Shown in pieces: positions 23,786-32,977 of a stretch of DNA of 64,000 nt; the stretch's first letter is position 1, and the number at the start of each line of letters is the position of its first letter. Origin of the DNA: CALCTE01 sp045585835. Lineage in GTDB: Bacteria; Bacillota; Clostridia; Oscillospirales; CAG-272. The stretch spans positions 119,539 through 183,538 of the forward strand of contig JAZMZG010000028.1 in the NCBI GenBank assembly GCA_045585835.1, written 5' to 3'. The position numbers and the translations under genes were made by a program. The notes beneath the pieces were generated by a model. It saw only the letters and a program-made list of their open reading frames with translations, was not told the origin of the DNA and searched no databases.

Positions 23786-24876
23786 TTTTTTATAAAGCTT
23801 CCGCTTTCCACATAAATCTTATTTTGAGCCGATTTGTCCAATAATTCTTCGTTACATGATGTCAAAACAACTTGCCTTCCCGAAAGCTTGCTCAATATGT
23901 ATTCCCGTCTGCCCTCGTCAAGCTCTGATAAAATATCGTCGAACAGAAAAATCGGCATAGTACCCTTATTTTCACAAAGAAAATCTCCCTCGGCAAGCTT
24001 CATTGATAAAACGGCGCTTCTTTTTTGACCTTGTGATGCAAATTCTCTTACATTTTTTCCGTTAATTTTTATCTTTACGTCATCTCTGTGTACGCCGTAA
24101 TAGCATATACCCGTGTTTTTCTCTGTTTCAAAACCGCTTTTAAACAATTCGAAATACTTTTCTCTTAAATTATCCTCTCCGTCTACGGATTTTGAATATT
24201 CAAAAGAAATTACTTCTTTTCCGCCGGTCATTTCCTTATATACTAACTCTCCGTATTGTGAAATCTTTTTGCACAAATTTATTCTTGCATTTGCAATTAT
24301 TTCGCAACACAGAGAAAGCTTTTCGTTATATACGTCTATAAGGAATAAATCAATTTTTGTGCCTTTTTCTCTTGCATTTTTTAATATTGTACCTTTTTCC
24401 GAAAGAAGCTTCGAATATTCTTTATAGACAGCAAGTAATGTTGCCTTTGACTGACATAAAGCAAGGTCGAGGAACTTTCTTCTGTATTCGGGCTCCGCAT
24501 TCACAAGCGAAAGATGGTCGGGTGTAAAAAGCACAGTGCTTATTTTTCCGATATAGTCCGATGCTTTCTCACAAGGCAAACCGTCAAGAAAAACTTTTTT
24601 TCTTTCATTTTTTACAAGCTCTGCCTTTATATTGCAATCGTTTTTTCCGTCAAAAAAATCAATTTTAACCTCTGCCCTGTCTTCCCCGAATCTTATAAAG
24701 TCGTTAATTCCCGATTTTTTAAAGCTCTTTCCCGCCGACAAAAGAAATATCGCTTCTACGGCGTTCGTCTTTCCCTGTGCATTTTGTCCGTAGAATATAT
24801 TAAAGCCATTTTGTAAATCTATTTCCGCTCTTTCGATATTTCTGTAATTAGAAAGCTTTATCTTCTTTATATACAT
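23782..24876 (-). CDS. recF: DNA replication and repair protein RecF
   Basis: 364 residues. ABC/SMC-type ATPase: Walker A GQNAQGKTN at about residues 30-38, signature region REFASQGQKRSAVLSMKLAEG, and Walker B IFLFDDILSELDEGRR. RecF loads RecA at single-strand gaps together with RecO and RecR. The ATG follows the dnaN stop without spacing, and the 3' end overlaps remB by 4 bases, placing it firmly in the dnaA-dnaN-recF-remB-gyrB operon. Confidence 0.94.
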   Translation of the reverse strand: MYIKKIKLSNYRNIERAEIDLQNGFNIFYGQNAQGKTNAVEAIFLLSAGKSFKKSGINDFIRFGEDRAEVKIDFFDGKNDCNIKAELVKNERKKVFLDGLPCEKASDYIGKISTVLFTPDHLSLVNAEPEYRRKFLDLALCQSKATLLAVYKEYSKLLSEKGTILKNAREKGTKIDLFLIDVYNEKLSLCCEIIANARINLCKKISQYGELVYKEMTGGKEVISFEYSKSVDGEDNLREKYFELFKSGFETEKNTGICYYGVHRDDVKIKINGKNVREFASQGQKRSAVLSMKLAEGDFLCENKGTMPIFLFDDILSELDEGRREYILSKLSGRQVVLTSCNEELLDKSAQNKIYVESGSFIKK

Positions 24877-26001
24877 TTAATTTTTAATGCTTACGGGCAA
24901 TACGAGATATACGAATCTGTTTTCTTCGTCTGCAGGAGAGAGCAGCATCGCACTGTGAGGTGTTGAAAGGCTTATCTTAACTTTTTCGGGACAAGCTCTT
25001 AAGGTATCGAGCACGTATTTTACGTTAAATGCAAGCTCAACGCTTTCACCCTCTACCTCTGCTTCAACCTCGTCGAATATTCTTCCCGTTACGGTTGCGC
25101 AGTTTACGTTAATCCCGTTTTCATTAAAGCTGAATTTAACAGGAGTTTTAGCCTTTTCATTTATAATAAGAGATGCTCTTTCGGCACTCTTTATAAGCTT
25201 TGATGTTTCAACCGTTACAACAGTTTTGTTATCCTTGGGAATAAATCTGTTGTAATCTATAAATTCGCCGTCTATAAGACGTGAGAAGAAAGACACGTTT
25301 TCGAAGTTTACTATGATATGCTTATCGGTAAGCTCCAAATTAACGCTTTCGTTATCGTTTGTAAGAAGCTTTAAAAGCTCCGTAAGACTCTTTCCGGGCA
25401 CGATGAAGGTTATATCCTCCTCGGGAATGGAAACGTCTTTAATTTTCTTTAAATCATATTCTCTGTAAGCAAGCTTAAAGCCGTCGAGCGCAGAAAGATG
25501 TAAAATTCCTCCCTCTATTTTAAAGAAAACACCCTTTAAAACGGGCTTTTGCTCGTTGTTTCCAACAGCAAAAAGAACTTGGTTTATCATTTTCTTTAGC
25601 TCGCCCTGATTTATAACGAAGCTCTTGTTACCGGAAAGACGGGGAAGTGAAGGATAAGTTTCATCACTTCTTGTGTGAATATCGATATTAGTTCTGTAAG
25701 AAATAACGTTTGCAATACCCTTATGGTCGATGGTTATTACAACTTCTCCGTCGGGAAGTCCCTTTACAATAGAAGAGAACTGCGCAGCATCAAACACTGC
25801 AGAACCGTTTTCCCATATCTTATGTGCTTTAAAATGAGCCTTTACGCCTTTTTCGAGGTCATAACCGCATACGCTTACGGTTTCGCCCTCACAGCTTATT
25901 TTAAGGCCTTCAAGCAAAGGAATACTCGCTCTTGTGGCAACGCCGTACATTGCGGGTATAATAGCATCCAAAAGATCGTTTTTATCGCATACGAATTTCA
26001 T
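24877..26001 (-). CDS. dnaN: DNA polymerase III sliding clamp (beta subunit)
   Basis: 374 residues with the three-domain clamp layout. Recognisable stretches are MKFVCDKNDLLDAI, RTNIDIHTRSDETYPSLP, VLKGVFFKI, ALDGFKLAYREYDL and the C-terminal MLLSPADEENRFVYLVLPVSI. The ring tethers DNA polymerase and other clamp-binding proteins to DNA. It follows dnaA on the same strand across the oriC gap and abuts recF. Confidence 0.95.
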   Translation of the reverse strand: MKFVCDKNDLLDAIIPAMYGVATRASIPLLEGLKISCEGETVSVCGYDLEKGVKAHFKAHKIWENGSAVFDAAQFSSIVKGLPDGEVVITIDHKGIANVISYRTNIDIHTRSDETYPSLPRLSGNKSFVINQGELKKMINQVLFAVGNNEQKPVLKGVFFKIEGGILHLSALDGFKLAYREYDLKKIKDVSIPEEDITFIVPGKSLTELLKLLTNDNESVNLELTDKHIIVNFENVSFFSRLIDGEFIDYNRFIPKDNKTVVTVETSKLIKSAERASLIINEKAKTPVKFSFNENGINVNCATVTGRIFDEVEAEVEGESVELAFNVKYVLDTLRACPEKVKISLSTPHSAMLLSPADEENRFVYLVLPVSIKN

Positions 26002-26376
26002 GTTTTTTCCTCTCTTTCTATCATATCATAATATATAGAAGTATAAGTAATAGGGGCTGTTCAAACTGTTAATAAGTATCTCAAAGCATTAATTTTCAAT
26101 GCTTTTTTGTAAGTATAACGCTGTGCATAAGTAATTTTTAAAACGCCACTTATTAACAGAATTTACAGGGTGTTAACTCTGTGTATAATATTTTGATGGG
26201 TGTAGGTAATTTGTTGTTTGTATGTGGATAACTTTGTTAATAACTCGTACTTATCCACAGTTATATGTGGCTTTCCTGTATATTTAGTTGTCGAATAACT
26301 TGGAATTACCAAGAAAAAGTTCACTTTAACTTGTTTATTAGTTATCCACAAATGTTAATAATCCTGTGTATAACGT
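26002..26376. other. oriC: Chromosomal replication origin region (oriC) with DnaA boxes
   Basis: The 375-bp dnaN-dnaA gap is AT-rich. Perfect DnaA boxes TTATCCACA are at 26251-26259 and 26342-26350, with the inverted form TGTGGATAA at 26223-26231. One-mismatch forms are TGTGTATAA at 26180-26188 and 26365-26373, and TGTGCATAA at 26122-26130. Six boxes in 250 bp between dnaA and dnaN is the usual clostridial origin design. Confidence 0.9.
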
Positions 26377-27858
26377 TTAACTCTTTAATTTTTTGATAAG
26401 AAGATTTATCTCATATTCGAGCTGAGGGTCGTTTTTAAGTCTGTCGGATATTTTTGTTTCCGCATTTAAAACGGTCGTGTGATCTCTTTGGAATTCTTTT
26501 CCTATTTCGGGGCTTGACATCTCCGTCAAGGTCCTTAAAAGATAAATTGCAACAAAACGTGCATTTACTATATTTCCCGTTCTCTTTTTACCTCTTATTT
26601 CATCACCCGTTACGTTATAGTATGCGGAAACCTCGCTTATTATCTTATCCTTTGTTATTGCAAGGTCCTCTATATTCAAAATATCGCCGACAACGCTCTT
26701 TGCAAGGTCTATTGAAATGGATTTTCCGTTGAGCTTACTGTAAGCATCGAGTCTTTTTATGGCGCCCTCGATCTGTCTTATGTTGTTTTTGATATTTTCG
26801 GCAAGGAAATTTAAAACCTCGTTTGAAACCTGAATATTAAGGTCTTCCGCTTTTCTTTTGAGAATGGCTATACGAAGCTCAAGATCCGGCGGCTGAATAT
26901 CTGCCATAAGTCCCCATTCAAAGCGGGTCCTTATTCTTTCCTCAAGGCTTGAAAGCTCCTTCGGTGGACGGTCGGAGGTTAAAATTATTTGCTTTTTATT
27001 TTCAAAAAGTGCGTTAAAGGTATGGAAAAATTCTTCTTGTACGGAGTTTTTGCCCGCAAAGAACTGTACGTCGTCTACCAAAAGTACGTCACAATGACGG
27101 TATTTCTGTCTGAAAGCTGCGGTATTGTGCTTTGATACGGAATCTATAAGCTGATTTAAAAATTCCTCACTCTTTACGTAGATTATGATAGCTTTGGGAT
27201 TTTTCTTCAAAATTTGGTTTGAAATTGCGTAAAGAAGGTGTGTCTTACCAAGTCCCGATGGACCGTATATGAAAAGCGGGTTGTAGGAATAACCGGGGTC
27301 TTCCGCAACTCTCGAACAAGCAGCCTTTGCAAATCTGTTGGAATTACCCACGACGAAGTTATCGAAAGTATATTCCATCTGATATTTTTTCGGAGGGTTC
27401 TTGCTGTCGAATATCTGCTCGCTCGAATTTAAGCTGTCATAATAGCCGGGCTCAACTATCTCATCGGGCTCAAGAAGATTATTTTCGGACAGAAGATTTG
27501 TTATAAAGGAAGAGGAAGCTTTGTTAAGCTCCTCGGGGCTTACCTTTTTGTTTTTGCAAAGGTCTATGCAAAACTGAACCTGCTCATCCTTTGACTCTGC
27601 GGAAAGCTCCTCTAAAGACAAAATAACGACGTCTGTTGAAAAACCGAGCACCTCATCTAAGTTCTCTTTCAAAATTTTCAGATGATATATAAAAAAGATA
27701 TTTCTTTTAGCGGTGGAGGGATATGTAAAAAATGTAACGGTATCGGTCATTTCCGTTAGAACCAAAGGGCTGTACCAAAGCTTGAAGTTTGCATCGGAAC
27801 AGTTTCTTTTAATTCCCTCGCATACCGCTTGCCAAATTTCCGAAAATCTGGAATCCAT
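26377..27858 (-). CDS. dnaA: Chromosomal replication initiator DnaA
   Basis: 493 residues. Domain I (1-90) is followed by a variable linker, the AAA+ domain with Walker A YGPSGLGKTH at about 198-207 and Walker B VLLVDDVQFF near 260, and the C-terminal domain IV with FQRDHTTVLNA, the DnaA-box-binding signature. DnaA-ATP melts the origin and loads the helicase. The gene is transcribed toward the adjacent oriC boxes. rpmH, commonly upstream of dnaA, is replaced here by a divergent gdhA. Confidence 0.97.
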   Translation of the reverse strand: MDSRFSEIWQAVCEGIKRNCSDANFKLWYSPLVLTEMTDTVTFFTYPSTAKRNIFFIYHLKILKENLDEVLGFSTDVVILSLEELSAESKDEQVQFCIDLCKNKKVSPEELNKASSSFITNLLSENNLLEPDEIVEPGYYDSLNSSEQIFDSKNPPKKYQMEYTFDNFVVGNSNRFAKAACSRVAEDPGYSYNPLFIYGPSGLGKTHLLYAISNQILKKNPKAIIIYVKSEEFLNQLIDSVSKHNTAAFRQKYRHCDVLLVDDVQFFAGKNSVQEEFFHTFNALFENKKQIILTSDRPPKELSSLEERIRTRFEWGLMADIQPPDLELRIAILKRKAEDLNIQVSNEVLNFLAENIKNNIRQIEGAIKRLDAYSKLNGKSISIDLAKSVVGDILNIEDLAITKDKIISEVSAYYNVTGDEIRGKKRTGNIVNARFVAIYLLRTLTEMSSPEIGKEFQRDHTTVLNAETKISDRLKNDPQLEYEINLLIKKLKS

Positions 27859-27881
27859 ACTAATCTCCTAAAGTAAAAATA

Positions 27882-27957
27882 AAGTCACTTATATATAATA
27901 TATTATACCATATATATTATAAAATAGCAAGTAAATTTGAAAAAAATTAAGTGACTT
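27882..27957. promoter_or_regulatory. dnaA promoter within an inverted repeat flanking very AT-rich DNA
   Basis: On the minus strand TTGCTA (27930-27925), 17-bp spacer, TATAAT (27907-27902) precedes dnaA. A perfect 10-bp inverted repeat, AAGTCACTTA (27882-27891) and TAAGTGACTT (27948-27957), frames about 56 bp of almost pure A/T. It could be an unwinding element or a dnaA autoregulation site. Confidence 0.65.
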
Positions 27958-27992
27958 ATCAAAAAAATCGGTCAAAAAATTTTACCAAACTA

Positions 27993-28021
27993 TTGAAATG
28001 AAGAAAACATTGTAGTATAAT
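27993..28021 (+). promoter_or_regulatory. Promoter of gdhA
   Basis: TTGAAA (27993-27998), 17-bp spacer, TATAAT (28016-28021). Confidence 0.8.
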
Positions 28022-28074
28022 ATTTCCCAAGATTAAATTTGTCGGTAAAAACGACAGGAAAGAGGCTATAAAAA

Positions 28075-29424
28075 ATGAAAAATGCATATCTTTTAAGAGT
28101 AATGGATGAACTTGTTAAAAAGAATCCCGGCGAGCCCGAATTCTATCAGGCTGTAAAGGAAGTTCTTGAATCCTTGGAGCCCGTAATTGACGCTCACCCC
28201 GAATATGAGAAGGTAGCTCTTCTTGAGAGAATGGTCGAGCCCGAAAGAATGGTTATGTTCAGAGTTCCCTGGGTAGATGATAAGGGTCAGACACAGGTAA
28301 ACAGAGGCTACCGTGTACAGTTTAACAGTGCCATCGGTCCTTACAAGGGCGGACTTCGTTTCCATCCTTCCGTAAACCTCGGTATCATGAAGTTCCTTGG
28401 TTTTGAGCAGACATTCAAAAACTCACTTACGGGTCTTCCCATCGGCGGTGCAAAGGGCGGAAGCGACTTTGACCCCAGAGGAAAGAGCGATGCTGAAATT
28501 ATGAGATTCTGCCAGAGCTTTATGACGGAGCTCTACCGTCATATCGGCTCTCACGTTGACGTTCCCGCAGGCGACATCGGCGTAGGCGCAAGAGAGATCG
28601 GTTATCTTTTCGGTCAGTATAAGAGAATCTGCAACAGCTTCGAAAACGCTATACTTACAGGTAAGGGCATTTCCTACGGCGGAAGCCTTATCCGTCCCGA
28701 AGCTACGGGCTTTGGCGCAGTTTACTTCGCAGACGAGGTACTCAAGGGATACGGAGAAAGCATCAAGGGTAAGACATTTGCTGTTTCCGGATTTGGTAAC
28801 GTAGCATGGGGCGCAGTCCTCAAAATAAATCAGCTCGGCGGTAAGGTGCTCACTATCTCCGGTCCCGACGGTTACGTTTACGACGAAGACGGTATCACGG
28901 AAGAAAAAGCGGCATTTATGCTTGAGATGCGTTCTTCCGGCAGAGATAAGGTACAGGATTACGCAGATAAGTTCGGTGCGAAGTTCTTTGCGGGCGAGAA
29001 GCCTTGGGGTGTAAAGGTAGACGTTGTTATGCCTTGCGCAACGCAGAACGAGGTTCAGCTTGAAGATGCAAAGAAGATCGTTGCAAACGGCGTTAAGTAC
29101 TACATTGAGGTTTCCAATATGCCCACAACGGCAGAAGCTACGGAATATCTCGTTGAAAACAAGCTCGTTGTCGCTCCCTCCAAGGCAGTTAACGCAGGCG
29201 GCGTAGCTTGCTCCGCTCTTGAAATGAGCCAGAACAGCATGCGTCTTGCTTGGTCTAGCGAAGAAGTTGACGAGAAGCTCCACGGCATTATGGTTAACAT
29301 CTACCAAAACTCCGTCAAGGCTGCAAAGGAATACGGCTTTGAGGGTAACCTTATCGCAGGCGCTAACATCGCAGGCTTTATCAAGGTTGCAGATGCAATG
29401 CTCGCACAGGGTATAGCATATTAA
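28075..29424 (+). CDS. gdhA: NADP-type glutamate dehydrogenase
   Basis: 449 residues, normal for the hexameric small GDH class. The catalytic region is FKNSLTGLPIGGAKGGSDFDP, with VPAGDIGVGAREIGYLFGQYKR and the Rossmann loop VSGFGNVAWGA. It interconverts glutamate with 2-oxoglutarate and ammonia, usually the anabolic direction for this class. ATG follows AGGAAAGAGGCTATAAAA. It stands alone between its own promoter and terminator, directly right of the origin and thus at high gene dose. Confidence 0.94.
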   Translation: MKNAYLLRVMDELVKKNPGEPEFYQAVKEVLESLEPVIDAHPEYEKVALLERMVEPERMVMFRVPWVDDKGQTQVNRGYRVQFNSAIGPYKGGLRFHPSVNLGIMKFLGFEQTFKNSLTGLPIGGAKGGSDFDPRGKSDAEIMRFCQSFMTELYRHIGSHVDVPAGDIGVGAREIGYLFGQYKRICNSFENAILTGKGISYGGSLIRPEATGFGAVYFADEVLKGYGESIKGKTFAVSGFGNVAWGAVLKINQLGGKVLTISGPDGYVYDEDGITEEKAAFMLEMRSSGRDKVQDYADKFGAKFFAGEKPWGVKVDVVMPCATQNEVQLEDAKKIVANGVKYYIEVSNMPTTAEATEYLVENKLVVAPSKAVNAGGVACSALEMSQNSMRLAWSSEEVDEKLHGIMVNIYQNSVKAAKEYGFEGNLIAGANIAGFIKVADAMLAQGIAY

Positions 29425-29440
29425 GAAAAAGCAAAAAACG

Positions 29441-29475
29441 ATGCCCGTGTGTCAAATGGCACACGGGCATTTTTT
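29441..29475 (+). terminator. Terminator of gdhA
   Basis: Perfect 11-bp stem (29441-29451 with 29460-29470), 8-base loop and T run. Confidence 0.92.
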
Positions 29476-29545
29476 AAAGAAAAAATATTGCAATCAGATT
29501 TATTTGCAAAATTGCAAGCGTTTTGTCTTGCAGGAGGAGAAAATA

Positions 29546-29737
29546 ATGAAATTTTCCGATTTTGATTTTAAAAGTCAAAGCTACGGCAGGATATGTATTT
29601 TGGCACTTGGCAGAAAAGTACATTTTCCGCAGGGGACGGAGGATAAAATTAAGGAAATTTACGGTAATCTCTTTGTTGAAAAGCTCGAAAAAAGCGAAGA
29701 CGGCGAGTGGCTGTATATTTATTTGAAGGAAGAATAA
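29546..29737 (+). CDS. Small hypothetical protein
   Basis: 63 residues from an ATG with a very good ribosome site (AGGAGGAGAAAATA). The protein, MKFSDFDFKSQSYGRICILA through GNLFVEKLEKSEDGEWLYIYLKEE, looks like a compact alpha/beta domain without signal peptide or membrane span. I do not recognise it. The strong initiation site argues that it is translated. Confidence 0.6.
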   Translation: MKFSDFDFKSQSYGRICILALGRKVHFPQGTEDKIKEIYGNLFVEKLEKSEDGEWLYIYLKEE

Positions 29738-29881
29738 AAAAGAAAGCGCAGTCAGCCTCGCCCCGCGTGTTTTCCCATTAGCACCGTTTCAAAAATATTA
29801 CCGCACCCACTTGCGTTTTTATGGAAAATACTGTATAATAGTAATAAATAATGTAAGAAACCGTAAAAAACGGAGATAGAA

Positions 29882-31180
29882 ATGCCTAAAATAAAAAAAG
29901 GACAGTCGCCGGTGCGAATTATTGCGCTGGGATTTCTTGTGACAATTTTAATAGGCTCTGTGCTTTTGAGTTTACCGTTTTGCGTAAAAGAAGGCGCCGA
30001 GCTTGAATACATTGACGCTCTTTATACTTCGACCAGCGCCGTTTGCGTAACGGGCCTTGTGACGAAGGACGTCGCGGATACCTTTACCCTCTGCGGACAG
30101 GTCATCGTTTTATTACTTATACAGATAGGAGGACTCGGTGTTTCTTCTATGGGCGCTGCGGTCATATTGCTTCTTGGAAAAAAGATGGACTTAAAGGGCA
30201 GAAACCTCATAAAAGCGTCGATGAATCTTGATACGGGCAAGGGAATAGTAACCTTTGTCAAGAGCGTTTTCTTCACAACGGTCATAATAGAGCTTGCGGG
30301 AGCCATTTTAAGCTTTTTCGTATTTATAAAGGATTTCCCGTTTTTGAAGGCTCTCGGAGTTAGCATATTCCATTCGGTTGCCGCTTTTAACAACTCGGGC
30401 TTTGACGTACTCGGCTCATTCCAAAGCCTCACGAATTACGAGAGCAATATTCCTCTTTCTCTCATAACCGCCGCACTTATATTCCTCGGCGGCATAGGAT
30501 TTCTCGTAATAAGAGAAGTTTTGGCGAAGGGATTTAGGTGGAAGAAGCTTTCGATGCACTCGAAGGTCGTTTTGTCAATGAGTGTCTCGCTAATCGTTAT
30601 AGGAACCTTGCTTATAAAGCTTACGGAAAACGTAAGCTTTCTCGGTGCGTTTTTCCTTTCCGTTTCAACGAGAACGGCGGGATTTGCAAACTATAATCTC
30701 GGCTCTTTCGGCACGAGCGGCATAATTGTCATACTTATACTTATGTTTATCGGCGCCTCTCCCGGCTCTACGGGCGGCGGCATCAAGACGAGCACATTTT
30801 TCGTTTTATTGCAAAACATAAAGTCGGCGGCAACGGGAAAAAGCGAAAAGGCATTTAACTACTCCATACCGCACGATTCTTTCAAAAAAGCGGCGGTCGT
30901 TGTGCTTTTGGGACTTATGGTAGTGCTCGGCTCAACTTACGCCGTAAGTATATTTGAGCCCACGCTTCCTTTGCGCGATCTTCTTTTTGAAATGACGAGC
31001 GCATACGGAACGGTGGGACTTTCCACAGGCATCACGCCCACACTTTCGGTTGGCGCAAAGATAATCTCTATAATCGTTATGTATATAGGAAGACTCGGTC
31101 CGCTTACCATCGTGAGCCTTTGGTATTTTTCTCGCGGCGAAAGCTTCCGATATCCCGAGGGAAATATATCTGTCGGATAA
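29882..31180 (+). CDS. ktrB: Potassium uptake channel, TrkH/KtrB family
   Basis: 432 residues, integral membrane. Four pore regions of the family can be seen, with filter-like motifs TSTSAVCVTGL, AFNNSGFDVLG, STRTAGFANYN and SAYGTVGLSTGI, each with the conserved Gly, and GASPGSTGGGIKTSTFF after the third pore. KtrB is the K+-conducting subunit, gated by the RCK protein KtrA that is coded 15 bases downstream. Length and pore pattern favour KtrB over TrkH. ATG follows CGGAGATAGAA. Confidence 0.92.
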   Translation: MPKIKKGQSPVRIIALGFLVTILIGSVLLSLPFCVKEGAELEYIDALYTSTSAVCVTGLVTKDVADTFTLCGQVIVLLLIQIGGLGVSSMGAAVILLLGKKMDLKGRNLIKASMNLDTGKGIVTFVKSVFFTTVIIELAGAILSFFVFIKDFPFLKALGVSIFHSVAAFNNSGFDVLGSFQSLTNYESNIPLSLITAALIFLGGIGFLVIREVLAKGFRWKKLSMHSKVVLSMSVSLIVIGTLLIKLTENVSFLGAFFLSVSTRTAGFANYNLGSFGTSGIIVILILMFIGASPGSTGGGIKTSTFFVLLQNIKSAATGKSEKAFNYSIPHDSFKKAAVVVLLGLMVVLGSTYAVSIFEPTLPLRDLLFEMTSAYGTVGLSTGITPTLSVGAKIISIIVMYIGRLGPLTIVSLWYFSRGESFRYPEGNISVG

Positions 31181-31195
31181 GAAAGGAAATAACGT

Positions 31196-31870
31196 ATGTT
31201 TAATTCAAAGAAAAAGAATAAGCTCATTTACGGCATCATAGGCCTTGGGCGTTTCGGTATGGCTCTTGCCAAGGAGCTTGCCGAGAGCGGTGCAGAGCTT
31301 ATAGTGCTTGACAGCGACGAGGAGAAGGTAGCACAGATGCGCGAGGTTACGGAAAACGCCTTCGTTGCGAAAAATCTTGATAAAAAGACCTTGCTCGATA
31401 CGGGACTGAAAAACTGCGACGTTGCCGTAGTGTGCATAGGCGAACATATAGACACGTCGATACTTACAACGCTTAACCTCGTAAGTATGGAGATACCGCA
31501 CGTTATCTCTAAAGCGACGAGCATAGAGCATGGTGAGATACTTAAAAAGCTCGGTGCGGACGTTGTTTATCCTGAGCACGATATGGCGGTAAGACTTGCT
31601 CACAGACTTGAAACGGCGAGAGTGCTCGACTTTGTTCAGCTTTCGGAGAAGATAAACATTTCAAAAATAATGCTTCCGCCGCAGGCAATAGGTAAGACGG
31701 TCGTTGAGGTAAATCTGCGCGCACGGTTCGGAGTCAACATCGTGGCGATAGAAAACAGTGGTACGGTTCTTGAAATGGTAAGGCCCGATTACGCATTCCG
31801 CGAAAAAGATATACTCTATCTTTCGGGAAGCAAAGAGGGTATGTTAAAGCTTGCGGATTGGGCTCAATAA
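31196..31870 (+). CDS. ktrA: Potassium uptake regulatory protein KtrA (RCK/TrkA family)
   Basis: 224 residues. An RCK_N Rossmann domain opens with YGIIGLGRFGMALAKEL and IVLDSDEEKV; an RCK_C domain follows from about residue 140 (ISKIMLPPQAIGKTVVEVNLRARFGVNIVAI). KtrA forms a cytoplasmic octameric ring that binds ATP/ADP or NAD(H) and gates KtrB. Adjacency to ktrB confirms the pair. Confidence 0.92.
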   Translation: MFNSKKKNKLIYGIIGLGRFGMALAKELAESGAELIVLDSDEEKVAQMREVTENAFVAKNLDKKTLLDTGLKNCDVAVVCIGEHIDTSILTTLNLVSMEIPHVISKATSIEHGEILKKLGADVVYPEHDMAVRLAHRLETARVLDFVQLSEKINISKIMLPPQAIGKTVVEVNLRARFGVNIVAIENSGTVLEMVRPDYAFREKDILYLSGSKEGMLKLADWAQ

Positions 31871-31899
31871 GAAGATTTTTTACGAGGTGATTTCGGTCT

Positions 31900-32946
31900 A
31901 TGGGACTTTTCGAATTTCTTGAGATTATGTTTGCAAATCCGATGCTTTTGGTATCGACGATACTGACCCTTGCGGTTATTTTGGTCAACGGTTGGACGGA
32001 CGCACCAAACGCTATCGCGACCTGCGTTTCCACGAGAGCTATCGGTGTCAGAAAGGCTATCGTTATGGCGGCGGTATTCAATCTTCTCGGCGTTTTCATT
32101 ATGACGATGATAGCGCCGAACGTAGCGCAGACCGTAACGAAAATGGTAAGCTTCGGTACGGGCAAGGATTCGCTTATCGCGCTTTGCGCGGCGATGCTTG
32201 CCATCGTAGTATGGGCGACGGCTGCGTGGTATTTCGGTATCCCAACGAGCGAATCACACGCTCTTATCGCGGGACTTTCGGGTGCTGCTCTTGCTATTCC
32301 GGGAGGAACAATAAACGGCAGTGAGTGGATAAAAGTCATATACGGACTCGGTCTTTCAACGCTTCTTGGATTTGCCGCAGGCTATGCGGTATCGAAGATA
32401 ATAACGCAGTCTTTTAAGAAAAGAAACCGCTTAAAGTGCGAAAAGTTTTTCTCCAAAGGTCAGGTCGCGGGCGGTGCGATGATGGCGTTTATGCACGGCG
32501 CGCAGGACGGCCAGAAATTTATGGCTATCTTCATAATGGGCTCGTATCTTGCGCAGGGAATGGAGCTTCCCGAGGGCGGCTTTAACGCAGGCGAGTGGAT
32601 ATGGCTTATGATAGTTTGCGCTATCGTTATGGGTCTCGGAACATCTATCGGCGGATACAAGATAATTAAATCGGTCGGAATGGATATGGTCAAGCTCAAG
32701 CCCTATCAAGGCTTTGCGGCAGACCTCGTTTCCACGGGTTGCCTTTTACTTGCGTCCTTCACGGGTATCCCCGTAAGCACGACCCACACGAAGACCACGT
32801 CTATAATGGGTGTCGGTGCGGCAAGAAGAATGAGCAACGTAAATTGGAGCGTCGTAAAGGAGCTCGTGCTCACTTGGGTATTCACGTTCCCCGGCTGCGG
32901 ACTTTTGGGATTTTTGGTCTCGAAGCTCTTTTTGATGATGTTTTAG
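31900..32946 (+). CDS. pit: Low-affinity inorganic phosphate transporter, PiT family
   Basis: 348 residues, about ten membrane spans. PiT signature motifs occur twice in inverted halves: NGWTDAPNAIATCVSTRA near the N-terminus and MMAFMHGAQDGQKFM in the second half, together with IPTSESHALIAGLSGAA and GIPVSTTHTKTTSIMGVG. It carries phosphate with a cation across the membrane. A DUF47/PhoU-like accessory gene follows after 31 bases. In many bacteria the order is reversed. Confidence 0.9.
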   Translation: MGLFEFLEIMFANPMLLVSTILTLAVILVNGWTDAPNAIATCVSTRAIGVRKAIVMAAVFNLLGVFIMTMIAPNVAQTVTKMVSFGTGKDSLIALCAAMLAIVVWATAAWYFGIPTSESHALIAGLSGAALAIPGGTINGSEWIKVIYGLGLSTLLGFAAGYAVSKIITQSFKKRNRLKCEKFFSKGQVAGGAMMAFMHGAQDGQKFMAIFIMGSYLAQGMELPEGGFNAGEWIWLMIVCAIVMGLGTSIGGYKIIKSVGMDMVKLKPYQGFAADLVSTGCLLLASFTGIPVSTTHTKTTSIMGVGAARRMSNVNWSVVKELVLTWVFTFPGCGLLGFLVSKLFLMMF

Positions 32947-32977
32947 TAATTAAACGATAAACGGAGGAAATAAGAAA

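Noticed and set aside
28423..29307. Long open frame of 294 codons antisense to gdhA
   Set aside because: gdhA is complete and conserved on the other strand; the antisense frame has no recognisable domain and is a by-product of its codon use.
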